This document shows positions 54,003 to 62,513 of a DNA stretch of 64,000 nucleotides, piece by piece. The DNA comes from Flavobacterium johnsoniae (GTDB lineage: Bacteria > Bacteroidota > Bacteroidia > Flavobacteriales > Flavobacteriaceae), in the NCBI RefSeq assembly GCF_030388325.1, contig NZ_CP103794.1:5084001-5148000 (forward strand), read 5' to 3'. Position 1 is the stretch's first letter. Every line of letters starts with the position of its first letter. Made by a program: the position numbers and the translations under genes. Under the pieces are notes generated by a model. The model was not told the origin of the DNA, did not search any database, and was given only the letters and a program-made list of their open reading frames with translations.

Positions 54003-54479
54003 ATGAATTTAGAAAATAAAAATATTGACGGAGAAGGAATAAACGCAAGCCAGAAAAAAGAAACTGCATTAGGAAATTTTAAATATCTAATTGTTGGAAT
54101 CTTTTTCGGAATTGTATTCGTAAAAGCAGAAATCATTAGTTGGTTTCGTATTCAGGAAATGTTTAATTTGGAATCATTTCACATGTATGGTGTAATCGGC
54201 TGCGCTGTAGCGGCTGGGTTAATATCTGTGCAATTGATTAAGAAATTCAATATTAAAACCTTGCAAGGCGAAAAAATTGAAATTCAACCAAAGACTTTCA
54301 ATAAAGGACAAATCTACGGCGGATTACTATTTGGTTTCGGCTGGGCAATTACTGGCGCTTGTCCAGGACCACTTTTTGCTCAAATTGGTACGGGAGCAAC
54401 TGTTATTGTAGTTACACTTCTAAGTGCAATTGCGGGAACTTGGGTTTATGGTTTGATAAAAGATAAACTGCCTCATTAA
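54003..54479 (+). CDS. YeeE/YedE family protein, second half (DUF6691 type)
   Basis: This 158-residue membrane protein has four or so spans. The conserved Cys lies in GWAITGACPGPLFAQIGTG, and FGIVFVKAEIISWFRIQEMF near the start is typical of DUF6691. It is the partner of the preceding gene. Split YeeE/YedE pairs next to MBL-rhodanese genes are frequent in Bacteroidota. Confidence 0.9.
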   Translation: MNLENKNIDGEGINASQKKETALGNFKYLIVGIFFGIVFVKAEIISWFRIQEMFNLESFHMYGVIGCAVAAGLISVQLIKKFNIKTLQGEKIEIQPKTFNKGQIYGGLLFGFGWAITGACPGPLFAQIGTGATVIVVTLLSAIAGTWVYGLIKDKLPH

Positions 54480-54499
54480 TTCTTTATAAAAATTAAAAA

Positions 54500-55018
54500 A
54501 TGAATTCTAAAGAACAGCTCGTATTAAGAAAAGCAGTTATTTCTGAAGTTCCAGTAATTTGGGAAATCCTGCAAGATGCCATTGAACAGAGACGATTAGA
54601 CGGAAGTACACAATGGCAAGACGGTTATCCGAACGAACTTACTGTTAAAAATGATATCGAAAAGGGTTGCGGTCACGTACTAACAGAAAATGAATCTATT
54701 TTGTGTTATGCTGCTATTATGTTCGACAGAGATCCTGCTTACGAAAACATCGAAGGCAAATGGCTGACTGATGGCGATTATACTGTTGTACACCGCGTCG
54801 CAGTTTCAAAACTAGCAAAAGGAAAAGGGATTGCAACAAAACTATTTGAAAAGATTGAAGGTTTATCTACAGATAATAATATTTATAGCATAAAAGTAGA
54901 CACCAATTTTGATAATGTCCCGATGCTTAAAATTTTAGAAAAATTGAAATATACTTTTTGTGGCGAAGTCTATTTAAGAGGCTCCGCAAGAAAAGCATTT
55001 GAAAAACAATTAACTTAA
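54500..55018 (+). CDS. GNAT family N-acetyltransferase
   Basis: This 172-residue GNAT has the acetyl-CoA loop VHRVAVSKLAKGKGIATKLFEK. The N-terminal pattern (LRKAVISEVPVIWEILQDAIEQRRLDGS) is that of a common Firmicutes/Bacteroidota acetyltransferase subgroup. The substrate is unknown. It follows the YeeE genes by 20 bases on the same strand and ends in a strong terminator, so it is likely the last gene of the sulfur operon. Confidence 0.87.
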   Translation: MNSKEQLVLRKAVISEVPVIWEILQDAIEQRRLDGSTQWQDGYPNELTVKNDIEKGCGHVLTENESILCYAAIMFDRDPAYENIEGKWLTDGDYTVVHRVAVSKLAKGKGIATKLFEKIEGLSTDNNIYSIKVDTNFDNVPMLKILEKLKYTFCGEVYLRGSARKAFEKQLT

Positions 55019-55041
55019 AAAGAAAAAGTTAGCAACAATAA

Positions 55042-55074
55042 AAACCCGACAGTTTATAAAAATCTGTCGGGTTT
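55042..55074 (+). terminator. Intrinsic terminator after the GNAT gene
   Basis: An 11-bp stem (AAACCCGACAG / CTGTCGGGTTT) with an 11-base loop is followed by a T-rich tail. Confidence 0.9.
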
Positions 55075-55152
55075 ATTTTTATATTTTCTAATCAACTTGA
55101 AACAAAATAAAATCAGAAAATTTTTCTTCATCAATTTTTAATTTGCTTTTGT

Positions 55153-55160
55153 TAAGTTTG
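55153..55160 (+). promoter_or_regulatory. Putative -7 element for glpD
   Basis: TAAGTTTG fits TAnnTTTG and ends 26 bases before the ATG. Confidence 0.5.
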
Positions 55161-55186
55161 CTTTAAACAAAAAGTCCCGTAAAAAT

Positions 55187-56764
55187 ATGAATCGTTCAGA
55201 GCAATTATTAAAGCTACAAAATATCGAAAATTGGGACGTAATAATAATTGGCGGTGGAGCAAGCGGACTCGGAACTGCTATTGACGCTGCGAGCCGAGGT
55301 TATAAAACAATCTTATTTGAAGCTGTCGATTTTGCAAAAGGAACTTCAAGCCGAAGCACAAAACTGGTTCATGGCGGAGTACGCTATTTGGCACAAGGCG
55401 ATGTACATTTGGTTAGAGAAGCATTAAAAGAAAGAGGTTTACTGGCACAAAATGCAAATCATTTGGTAAAAAATCAATCGTTCGTTATTCCAAATTACCA
55501 TTGGATTAGTGCCTACTTTTATACAATCGGATTAAAATTTTACGATCTTTTATCTGGCGGTTTGAGTTTAGGAAGTTCTAAATATCTTTCTAAAAAGAAA
55601 ACTATAGAAATGCTTCCAAACGTCGAAGAAGAAGGTTTGGTAAATGGCGTTATTTATCACGACGGTCAGTTTGATGATTCGCGTCTAGCGATTAATCTTG
55701 CACAGACTGCTGTAGAAAATGGAGCTTGTGTTTTGAATTATTCTAAAATTATCAATTTATTAAAAGATGATAAAAACCAAATAATTGGTGTTCAAGTAAC
55801 TGATCAAGAAACTGGTTTGAATTATAATGTAAAAGGTTCTGTAGTTGTAAATGCAACAGGAGTTTTTACAAATGCCATAATGAAATTAAATGATACTGTT
55901 TACAAAAAATATATTGTTCCAAGTCAAGGAATTCATTTAGTATGCGACAAATCATTTTTACCTGGAGAACATGCATTGATGATTCCGAAAACCAAAGATG
56001 GCAGAGTTTTATTTGCTGTTCCTTGGCATAATCATATTGTTGTGGGCACAACCGATACTTTAATAAAAAAGCAAAGTTTAGAACCAATTGCATTAGAAAG
56101 CGAAATTCAATTTGTCTTGGAAACTGCACAACGTTTTTTAGCAAAAAAACCTACCCGAGCCGACGTATTATCTGTTTTTGCAGGTTTACGTCCGTTGGCA
56201 GCGCCTAAAGAAGAAGGAAAAAGCACTAAAGAAGTTTCGAGAAGTCATAAAATCATTGTCTCTGAAACTGGTTTAATAACCATTACTGGTGGAAAATGGA
56301 CAACTTATAGAAAAATGGCAGAAGAAATAATTGATAAAGCAATTCTAAAAGGACAACTTCCAAAAAAACCTTGTGTTACGGAACATTTATCTATTCACGG
56401 AAATAAACCAACAAATAATCTTGATCGTGAAAATCACTTATATATATATGGTAGTGATATTTCAAAAATTCTGCAATTACAGGAAAACGAACCAGAATTA
56501 AAAGAGAAACTGCATCCAAATTATGAATTCAAAATGGCTGAAGTTGTTTGGGCAATTCGTTACGAAATGGCAAGAACCGTTGATGATATTTTAGCAAGAC
56601 GCGTTCGTTTGCTTTTTTTAGATGCCAGAGCTGCGATTGAAGTTTCAGAAAAAACAGCACGATTGCTAGCCAAAGAACTTGGTCGTAACGAAGATTGGAT
56701 TGCTAAAGAAGTTTCAAATTTTACCACAATTGCCAAAGGTTTTCTTCTTTCTGAATTTCAATAA
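55187..56764 (+). CDS. glpD: Aerobic glycerol-3-phosphate dehydrogenase
   Basis: The product is 525 residues. The FAD-binding motif IIGGGASGLGTAIDAASRG (about 20-38) is complete, followed by KGTSSRSTKLVHGGVRYL. The substrate domain and the C-terminal DAO_C domain (VVWAIRYEMARTVDDILARR) are intact. It oxidises glycerol-3-phosphate to dihydroxyacetone phosphate and passes electrons to quinone at the inner membrane. It is a single-gene unit with no glpK or glpF beside it. Confidence 0.95.
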   Translation: MNRSEQLLKLQNIENWDVIIIGGGASGLGTAIDAASRGYKTILFEAVDFAKGTSSRSTKLVHGGVRYLAQGDVHLVREALKERGLLAQNANHLVKNQSFVIPNYHWISAYFYTIGLKFYDLLSGGLSLGSSKYLSKKKTIEMLPNVEEEGLVNGVIYHDGQFDDSRLAINLAQTAVENGACVLNYSKIINLLKDDKNQIIGVQVTDQETGLNYNVKGSVVVNATGVFTNAIMKLNDTVYKKYIVPSQGIHLVCDKSFLPGEHALMIPKTKDGRVLFAVPWHNHIVVGTTDTLIKKQSLEPIALESEIQFVLETAQRFLAKKPTRADVLSVFAGLRPLAAPKEEGKSTKEVSRSHKIIVSETGLITITGGKWTTYRKMAEEIIDKAILKGQLPKKPCVTEHLSIHGNKPTNNLDRENHLYIYGSDISKILQLQENEPELKEKLHPNYEFKMAEVVWAIRYEMARTVDDILARRVRLLFLDARAAIEVSEKTARLLAKELGRNEDWIAKEVSNFTTIAKGFLLSEFQ

Positions 56765-57002
56765 ACATCAAATTTGACTGATCTTAAGCTATTTAAGTTA
56801 ATAGCTTTTCAAACTGTCTTACAAAAGTCTTTTTTCAAGCTTTTTTCGATTCGTCAGCTTTTTTCAGTTTTAAATTTAAGTTAAACATCAAAATATCAAT
56901 ACTTTAAAAAGCAAAAATACGTTACTTTTATAATAACAAAAATTCAGATTGTACGCATGAACATTCAGAAGTTTATCAATTAACAAAATTTTAACATGAC
57001 AC

Positions 57003-57046
57003 TTGTATATACAAATATTAAAAGTTTTACATTTGTATATACAAAT
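57003..57046 (+). promoter_or_regulatory. marR-operon promoter covered by twin palindromic operators
   Basis: Operator 1 has the core TTGTATATACAA (57003-57014). Operator 2 has the same core at 57033-57044 within a 16-base perfect palindrome (57031-57046). The -33 TTG is 57003-57005 and the -7 TACATTTG is 57028-57035 with a 22-base spacer, so each operator overlaps one promoter element. Centre-to-centre distance is 30 bases, about three helical turns. Confidence 0.82.
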
Positions 57047-57061
57047 TATACACTTACGACT

Positions 57062-57523
57062 ATGACAATTGAAGAGGTTATTAAGAGTACAGTTAAGATG
57101 GATAATGCGAAAAAAGTTATTCTGAATATCATGTACACACAAAATGTGATTCAGGATCATTTTAACGAGTTGATAAAACCGTATGATCTTTCTGGAGAAC
57201 AATACAATGTGCTGCGTATATTAAGAGGACAAAAAGGAAATCCTGTTAATATGTGTGTGATACAAGAACGTATGTTAGCTAAAACGAGTAATACAACCCG
57301 ATTAGTTGATAAATTATTATTGAAAGAATTCGTTACAAGAAATGTCTGCCCTGATAATAGAAGAAAAATCGAAGTTTTGATTACACAAAAAGGACTAGAC
57401 GTTTTAAAAGAATTAGATCCGAAAGTAGATGCACACGAACGCGCATTTGCCGAGAATATAAGTCCAGAAGAATTAGAATTATTAAACAAATTATTAGAAA
57501 AATACCGAACTCAACAAAATTAA
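57062..57523 (+). CDS. MarR-family transcription regulator
   Basis: The product is 153 residues from the ATG at 57062. The longer frame from 56996 would run through the promoter and operators, so I reject it. The MarR winged helix is clear (LSGEQYNVLRILRG; CVIQERMLAKTSNTTRLVDKLL; NRRKIEVLITQKGLDVL). One Cys (in VNMCVIQ) and one in RNVCPDNRRK could sense oxidants or quinones. It sits first in an operon with a nitroreductase and a YceI protein and is expected to repress it. Confidence 0.93.
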   Translation: MTIEEVIKSTVKMDNAKKVILNIMYTQNVIQDHFNELIKPYDLSGEQYNVLRILRGQKGNPVNMCVIQERMLAKTSNTTRLVDKLLLKEFVTRNVCPDNRRKIEVLITQKGLDVLKELDPKVDAHERAFAENISPEELELLNKLLEKYRTQQN

Positions 57524-57527
57524 TATT

Positions 57528-58160
57528 ATGAGCACAATTTTAGAAAATCTTAATTGGAGATATGCAACAAAAAGATTTGATGCAACAAAAAAAATCTCTG
57601 ATGCTGATTTAAATACTTTGAAAGAAGCTGTAAGATTAGCCGCTTCTTCATACGGATTGCAACCATTTAAAGTAGTAATTGTAGAAAATCCAGAAATTAG
57701 AGAAAAATTAAAAGCTGCGGCTTACGGACAAACTCAAATTACTGATGCTTCTCAATTATTTATTTTCGCAAACGACTTAAACGCAGGACCAGAATCTGTG
57801 GCAGCTTATATCAAAAACATTAGCGAAACAAGAGGTGTTCCTACTGAAGCTTTAGGCGGTTTTGAAGATATGATGAACAATGTAATTTCAAATTTATCTC
57901 AAGAAAATAAAAACATCTGGACGGCAAAACAAACTTACATTGCTTTAGGAACTTTATTGGCAGCTGCAGCAGAATTAAAAATCGATGCTACTCCAATGGA
58001 AGGTTTTAATCCATCTCAATTCAACGAAATTTTAGGTTTCGATAAATTAGGTTTAAACGCTTCAGTTATTGCAACTGTAGGTTACAGACATGATGAGGAC
58101 GACGCTCAGCATTACAAAAAAGTTAGAAAATCTCAAGAAGAATTATTTATCACACTATAA
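57528..58160 (+). CDS. Nitroreductase-family NAD(P)H-dependent oxidoreductase
   Basis: This 210-residue FMN protein begins LNWRYATKRFDATKKISD, the NfsB-type start (YATKxFD), with the FMN-binding Ser-Ser-Gly-Leu-Gln segment (AASSYGLQPFKV). The C-terminus has VGYRHDEDDAQHYKKVRKS, as in NfsB and dihydropteridine reductase homologues. It reduces quinones or nitro compounds. The start is 4 bases after the marR stop, so it is surely co-transcribed. Confidence 0.94.
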   Translation: MSTILENLNWRYATKRFDATKKISDADLNTLKEAVRLAASSYGLQPFKVVIVENPEIREKLKAAAYGQTQITDASQLFIFANDLNAGPESVAAYIKNISETRGVPTEALGGFEDMMNNVISNLSQENKNIWTAKQTYIALGTLLAAAAELKIDATPMEGFNPSQFNEILGFDKLGLNASVIATVGYRHDEDDAQHYKKVRKSQEELFITL

Positions 58161-58191
58161 TTATTTATTAATCAAATTCAAATTTTACAAC

Positions 58192-58758
58192 ATGAAAAAT
58201 TTAAAAACAATTGCAATAGCATTATTCGTAGCAGCAGCTGGTATCTCAGTAAACGCTCAAACTAAAAAAATCGACGTAAAAGCGTCTACTATCAAATGGG
58301 TTGGTAAAAAAGTAACTGGAGAGCACTCTGGAACTGTAAACTTCAAAGACGGAGCTGTAGTTTTAAAAGGAAACAAATTAGTTGGTGGTAGCTTTACTGT
58401 TGACATGACTTCATTAACTTCTACAGATTTAACAGGAGAATACCAAGGAAAATTAAACGGTCACTTAAAAGCTGACGATTTCTTCGGAACTGATAAATTC
58501 CCAACTTCAAAATTAGTTATCAAAAAAATCGGTGCTAAATCTGCTGATGTTTACACTGCAACTGCAGACTTAACTATCAAAGGAATTACTAACCCAGTTA
58601 CTTTTGATATTACTGTAAAAGGAAATACTGCTACAACTGCTTTCAAAGTTGACAGAACTAAATACGGTATCAAATACAACTCTGGTAACTTCTTCGAAAA
58701 CTTAGGAGACAAAACTATCAATGACGATTTCGAATTGGCTGTAGCTTTAAAATTCTAA
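58192..58758 (+). CDS. YceI-family periplasmic lipid-binding protein
   Basis: The product is 188 residues from the ATG at 58192, with a signal peptide (cut after AGISVNAQ). The YceI lipocalin-like barrel is clear (STIKWVGKKVTGEHSGTV; ADLTIKGITNPVTFDI; RTKYGIKYNSG). YceI proteins bind isoprenoid quinones or fatty acids. Together with the reductase and MarR this suggests a quinone or redox-cycler stress operon. The frame is open from 58090, inside the previous gene, but the signal peptide fixes the start. Confidence 0.94.
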   Translation: MKNLKTIAIALFVAAAGISVNAQTKKIDVKASTIKWVGKKVTGEHSGTVNFKDGAVVLKGNKLVGGSFTVDMTSLTSTDLTGEYQGKLNGHLKADDFFGTDKFPTSKLVIKKIGAKSADVYTATADLTIKGITNPVTFDITVKGNTATTAFKVDRTKYGIKYNSGNFFENLGDKTINDDFELAVALKF

Positions 58759-58788
58759 TTTCATAGCCTTACTAATTCAAAATATAAT

Positions 58789-58819
58789 AAACCCCGACAT
58801 TATTTAAATGTCGGGGTTT
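58789..58819 (+). terminator. Intrinsic terminator of the marR-nitroreductase-yceI operon
   Basis: A 12-bp perfect stem (AAACCCCGACAT / ATGTCGGGGTTT) is followed by a T-run. Confidence 0.92.
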
Positions 58820-58893
58820 ACTTTTTACAAAAACTTTTCACAAGCTTAACATTCTTAATACTAAGCTAACGCATTCGTAATAAACATCAGGAC

Positions 58894-58921
58894 TTTGATT
58901 AACATAGGGCTTCTACTTTTG
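58894..58921 (+). promoter_or_regulatory. Promoter of the beta-helix protein gene
   Basis: TTTG (58894-58897), a 16-base spacer and TACTTTTG (58914-58921) lie 43 bases before the ATG. Confidence 0.6.
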
Positions 58922-58964
58922 GGACAATTAAAAAAATCAAAAACTAGAAATCCAAATCATAGTT

Positions 58965-60242
58965 ATGAAAACAAAATTACACATTGCTCTTATTATCTTC
59001 ACAATCAGCTTTTTCGCACACGCTCAACAACAACCAAAAGGAATCATTGGTACAAATAACTGGATGAACAATTGGACCAATTTTAATCCTGCAAAAACAG
59101 AATACAACGAAGCAACAAATATTATTGCTGGAACAATAGATAAAGACACTAGATTAGTAAAACGAAATACTTATCAATTAGTTGGTGTAGTTTATGTTAC
59201 CAATAATGCCGTTTTAACTATCGAACCTGGAACAGTTATTCGTGGAGACGATAAAACATGTGGAACTCTTGTAATTACGAATGGAGCTAAAATTCTTGCC
59301 GAAGGTTTAGAAACTGATCCTATCGTATTTACTTCGAATAAAGAAAAAACTATCAGAAAACCTGGAGATTGGGGCGGAATTATTGTCTTAGGAAAAGCTC
59401 CAATAAATTCTCTAGGCGGCGTTCATACTTTACCTTTTGATTTAGAAGCAAACTTAAATCATTACGGAGGTCAAGATGCAGAAGACAATTCGGGAATTTT
59501 AAAATATGTTCGAATTGAATATGCGGGAAGAAAATTAAGTTCTACAAAAGAATTAAATGGTCTTTCTTTGGCTGGTGTTGGTAGAAAAACACAATTAAGC
59601 AACATTCAAATAAGTTTTTCGAATGATGATTCTTTCGAATGTTATGGAGGCGATTTGAATATGACTAATTTAATTTCGTACAGAACTACAGATGATGATT
59701 TTGATTTTACTCAAGGAGCTCAAATTAATATTTCTAACAGTATTGCAGTTCGCCATCCTTTTTCATCAGATATTTCAGGATCAAGATGTTTTGAAGTAGA
59801 TTCGTATGAGAAAGTCGCAACAACAGATATGACTAAAAAAATGACTAAAATAAATGCTAACAATATTACTTTAGTTAATTTAGAAGAAAACAATCAAGGT
59901 TTGGTTAGAGAATCTATTTTTGTGAGAGAAAATACATTTTTCAATTTAAGCAACAGTATTGTTTCTGGTTTTGCGCCTTTCGTTTTATTAGAAGGAGCTA
60001 TTGGAAATGGAGATGTAAATCTTTCTAAAATGAGTTTTAAAAACACAATTGTAAACAATTGCAATGGCGGAATTACAAGCGAATCTGCAAGTAGCAATGA
60101 TTCAATTCAGAATTATTACAATCCAAATTCTGGTTTAGAATACACAAAAATGAAAAACACAGAATTGTTTGCAACGCCTAACATAAAAGGAAACCCAGAT
60201 TTTAGAGCTAGCACAAACAATACAATAGCAATTGGAAATTAA
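58965..60242 (+). CDS. Secreted parallel beta-helix protein
   Basis: The product is 425 residues with a signal peptide (cut near 20). Repeating strand-turn units (VLTIEPGTVIRGDD; GTLVITNGAKILAEGLETDPIVF; ITLVNLEENNQGLV) indicate a right-handed parallel beta-helix. There is no type IX secretion C-terminal domain and no catalytic motif I can name. Similar proteins in Flavobacterium accompany TonB-dependent receptors, but none is adjacent here. The function is unknown. Confidence 0.75.
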   Translation: MKTKLHIALIIFTISFFAHAQQQPKGIIGTNNWMNNWTNFNPAKTEYNEATNIIAGTIDKDTRLVKRNTYQLVGVVYVTNNAVLTIEPGTVIRGDDKTCGTLVITNGAKILAEGLETDPIVFTSNKEKTIRKPGDWGGIIVLGKAPINSLGGVHTLPFDLEANLNHYGGQDAEDNSGILKYVRIEYAGRKLSSTKELNGLSLAGVGRKTQLSNIQISFSNDDSFECYGGDLNMTNLISYRTTDDDFDFTQGAQINISNSIAVRHPFSSDISGSRCFEVDSYEKVATTDMTKKMTKINANNITLVNLEENNQGLVRESIFVRENTFFNLSNSIVSGFAPFVLLEGAIGNGDVNLSKMSFKNTIVNNCNGGITSESASSNDSIQNYYNPNSGLEYTKMKNTELFATPNIKGNPDFRASTNNTIAIGN

Positions 60243-60339
60243 GCTTTTACAGCAATCTTAGTATTTAAAATTTAACAAATTTTCAGTTTTAGAAAAGTTT
60301 TTTTTTAATTTTTATATACTACAATTCAAATTACATTTA

Positions 60340-60347
60340 TATCTTTG
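60340..60347 (+). promoter_or_regulatory. -7 promoter element of the trp operon
   Basis: TATCTTTG, an exact TAnnTTTG match, lies 17 bases before the leader-peptide ATG. Confidence 0.7.
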
Positions 60348-60364
60348 TCTCAACAAAAACAAAT

Positions 60365-60421
60365 ATGAGAACATTATTAAACAATTCTTGGTGGTGGAAC
60401 AATTTACGTCAGACGTCGTGA
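60365..60421 (+). CDS. trpL: trp operon leader peptide
   Basis: The 18-residue frame MRTLLNNSWWWNNLRQTS has three adjacent Trp codons at positions 9-11, which is very unlikely by chance in a 57-base frame directly upstream of trpE. It is the ribosome-stalling sensor of charged tRNA-Trp. Its stop codon overlaps the antiterminator arm (60415-60421), so a ribosome that finishes the peptide would mask that arm. Confidence 0.94.
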   Translation: MRTLLNNSWWWNNLRQTS

Positions 60422-60491
60422 ACAAAGCTTCCTATGGTATTGTAAAACTATAAATATAAAAGGCTTGTCATCACGACAAGCCTTTTTTTTT
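60415..60491 (+). promoter_or_regulatory. trp attenuator: competing antiterminator and terminator
   Basis: The terminator is AAAAGGCTTGTC (60458-60469) paired with GACAAGCCTTTT (60475-60486), loop of five, then a T-run to 60491. The antiterminator is GTCGTGA (60415-60421) paired with TCACGAC (60471-60477), continued by ACA/TGT (60422-60424 with 60466-60468) and AGCTT/AGGCT-type pairs (60426-60430 with 60461-60465), with a two-base and a one-base bulge. The two helices share 60461-60477 and cannot coexist. Confidence 0.88.
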
Positions 60492-60541
60492 GGTCCAAAT
60501 TGAAATTAAAAAATTAACGAAACAACATAAAACTAAATATT

Positions 60542-61942
60542 TTGAAACCTTTTATTCTTAATACGCATTACAAACAAATTCTTGCAGATACGGTTACTCC
60601 TGTTAGTATTTACTTTAAAATCAGAGATAAATTCCCGAACAGCTTATTACTGGAAAGTAGTGATTATCACGGAAATGACAACAGTTTTTCTTATATCTGC
60701 TGCAACCCTATTGCTACTATAAAAATCGAAAATGAAGTTATCTCAAAAACTTTTCCAGACGGAACTTCAGAAAAAACAAATATTGATGCTACAACAAACA
60801 TTCCGCAAGTAATTCAGGAATTTTCAAGTCAGTTTCAATCAGAAAAGAATGATTTCAAATTCATCAATAATGGTTTATTCGGATACATTTCTTATGATGC
60901 TGTTCGTTACTTCGAAAAAGTTTCAATTGCAAAAAAAGATAATGCAACTTCGATTCCAGATGTTTTTTATGCTGTTTATCAAAACATTATTGCAATTAAC
61001 CATTTTAAAAATGAAGCTTACATTTTCTGCCATAGCGTTGACGGAAAAAACAATATCGCAGAAATTGAACAATTGCTTCAATCTAGAAATATTGCTTCTT
61101 ATAAATTCTCTAAAGAAGGTGAAGGTTTCTCTAATTTAACTGATGAAGAGTTTAAGCAAAATGTAGCTCTTGCAAAAAAACACTGTTATAGAGGCGATGT
61201 TTTCCAATTGGTTCTTTCACGTCGTTTTACACAAGGTTTTAAAGGTGATGAATTTAATGTTTATAGAGCTTTAAGAAGTATAAATCCTTCTCCGTATTTA
61301 TTCTTTTTTGATTATGGAGATTTCAAAATATTTGGTTCTTCGCCAGAAGCACAAATTATTGTAAAAGACAGAAAAGCAGAAATTCATCCGATTGCAGGAA
61401 CTTTCAAAAGAACTGGAAATGATGAGCAAGATGCGCTCTTAGCCAAAGAACTTTCTGAAGATAAAAAAGAAAATAGCGAACACGTTATGCTTGTTGACTT
61501 AGCAAGAAATGATTTGAGCAGAAATGGTCACGATGTAAATGTGGAAAAATATAGAGAAGTGCAGTTTTTCTCTCACGTAATTCATCTAGTTTCTAAAGTT
61601 ACGGGACATTTGCATGATAAAGCTACGACAATGCAAGTTGTTGCAGATACTTTTCCTGCAGGAACTTTAAGCGGTGCGCCAAAACACAGAGCGATGCAAT
61701 TAATTGAAGATTGCGAAAAAACAAATCGTAATTTTTACGGCGGCGCAATTGGTTTCATGGATTTTAACGGAAATTTTAATCACGCCATTATGATTCGAAC
61801 TTTCCTTTCTAAAAATCATCAATTGCATTGTCAAGCTGGAGCCGGAATTGTTGCAAGCTCAGATGAAGAAAGCGAAATGCAGGAAGTTTACAATAAACTA
61901 AGAGCTTTAAACACAGCTTTGGAAATTGCAGAAAAAATATAA
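60542..61942 (+). CDS. trpE: Anthranilate synthase component I
   Basis: This 466-residue enzyme starts with TTG, preceded by an AT-rich region. The chorismate-binding domain is complete (DVFQLVLSRRFTQGF; SPYLFFFDYGDFKIFGSSPEAQI; HPIAGTFKRTGNDEQDALLAKELSEDKKENSEHVMLVDLARNDL). It makes anthranilate from chorismate and the ammonia released by TrpG. It is the first structural gene after the attenuator. Confidence 0.95.
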   Translation: MKPFILNTHYKQILADTVTPVSIYFKIRDKFPNSLLLESSDYHGNDNSFSYICCNPIATIKIENEVISKTFPDGTSEKTNIDATTNIPQVIQEFSSQFQSEKNDFKFINNGLFGYISYDAVRYFEKVSIAKKDNATSIPDVFYAVYQNIIAINHFKNEAYIFCHSVDGKNNIAEIEQLLQSRNIASYKFSKEGEGFSNLTDEEFKQNVALAKKHCYRGDVFQLVLSRRFTQGFKGDEFNVYRALRSINPSPYLFFFDYGDFKIFGSSPEAQIIVKDRKAEIHPIAGTFKRTGNDEQDALLAKELSEDKKENSEHVMLVDLARNDLSRNGHDVNVEKYREVQFFSHVIHLVSKVTGHLHDKATTMQVVADTFPAGTLSGAPKHRAMQLIEDCEKTNRNFYGGAIGFMDFNGNFNHAIMIRTFLSKNHQLHCQAGAGIVASSDEESEMQEVYNKLRALNTALEIAEKI

Positions 61943-61958
61943 GTTTTTTTTGTTTCAG

Positions 61959-62022
61959 GTTTCAGGTTTCAAGTTATTGAAACGCAAAGCAAACCTGAAA
62001 CTTGAAACTTGAAACCTGAAAC
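61959..62022. repeat. GTTTCAGG palindromic repeat, copy B
   Basis: The same 17-base arms as copy A (61959-61975 and 62006-62022) lie between trpE and the lipoprotein gene. Confidence 0.9.
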
Positions 62023-62047
62023 AATAAACTAACAAATCTTAAAACCC

Positions 62048-62488
62048 ATGAAAAAAGTAGTTTCAATTTTAATTTTAATCATTACCATTACGTCATGCAA
62101 TTCAGAAAAGAAGAATCCAATTGAAGGAACCTGGCGTCTTATATCAGCAGAAACAACCGAAAAAGATTCTACTTTTTCAACTTTCAATAAAAATGCTAAA
62201 ATGATTAAAATTATAAACGAAACTCATTTTGCTTTTTTAAATCATGATTTGAAAAACGGAAAAGATTCAACAACAGCATTATATTTTGCAGGAGGCGGAA
62301 AATATACTTTAAAAGATAGTATTTACACTGAAAATCTAGAATATTTTAATAACCGCAACTGGGAAAACAACAAATTCGAATTTGTAGTAAAAGTTCAAAA
62401 CGACACCTTAATTCAAAAAGGAATCGAAAAAGTAGAAAAATTAGGCGTAGATCATATTATAATTGAGAAATACGTTCGAGAGAAATAA
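62048..62488 (+). CDS. Lipocalin-like lipoprotein inserted in the trp operon
   Basis: This 146-residue protein has a lipobox ending TITSC (Cys17). The start of the mature part (NPIEGTWRLISAE) resembles the lipocalin-like/DUF4488 family. Nothing links it to tryptophan synthesis. It lies between trpE and trpG and is flanked on both sides by identical palindromic repeats, which suggests an insertion. Confidence 0.75.
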   Translation: MKKVVSILILIITITSCNSEKKNPIEGTWRLISAETTEKDSTFSTFNKNAKMIKIINETHFAFLNHDLKNGKDSTTALYFAGGGKYTLKDSIYTENLEYFNNRNWENNKFEFVVKVQNDTLIQKGIEKVEKLGVDHIIIEKYVREK

Positions 62489-62513
62489 GAAAATTTTGTT
62501 TCAGGTTTTCTTT

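Noticed and set aside
56996..57061. 22-residue N-terminal extension of the MarR protein
   Set aside because: It runs through the promoter and both operators, and it lacks MarR-family features; the ATG at 57062 is preferred.
58090..58191. 34-residue extension of the YceI protein overlapping the nitroreductase gene
   Set aside because: The signal peptide begins at 58192 and the upstream part is just another frame of the nitroreductase.
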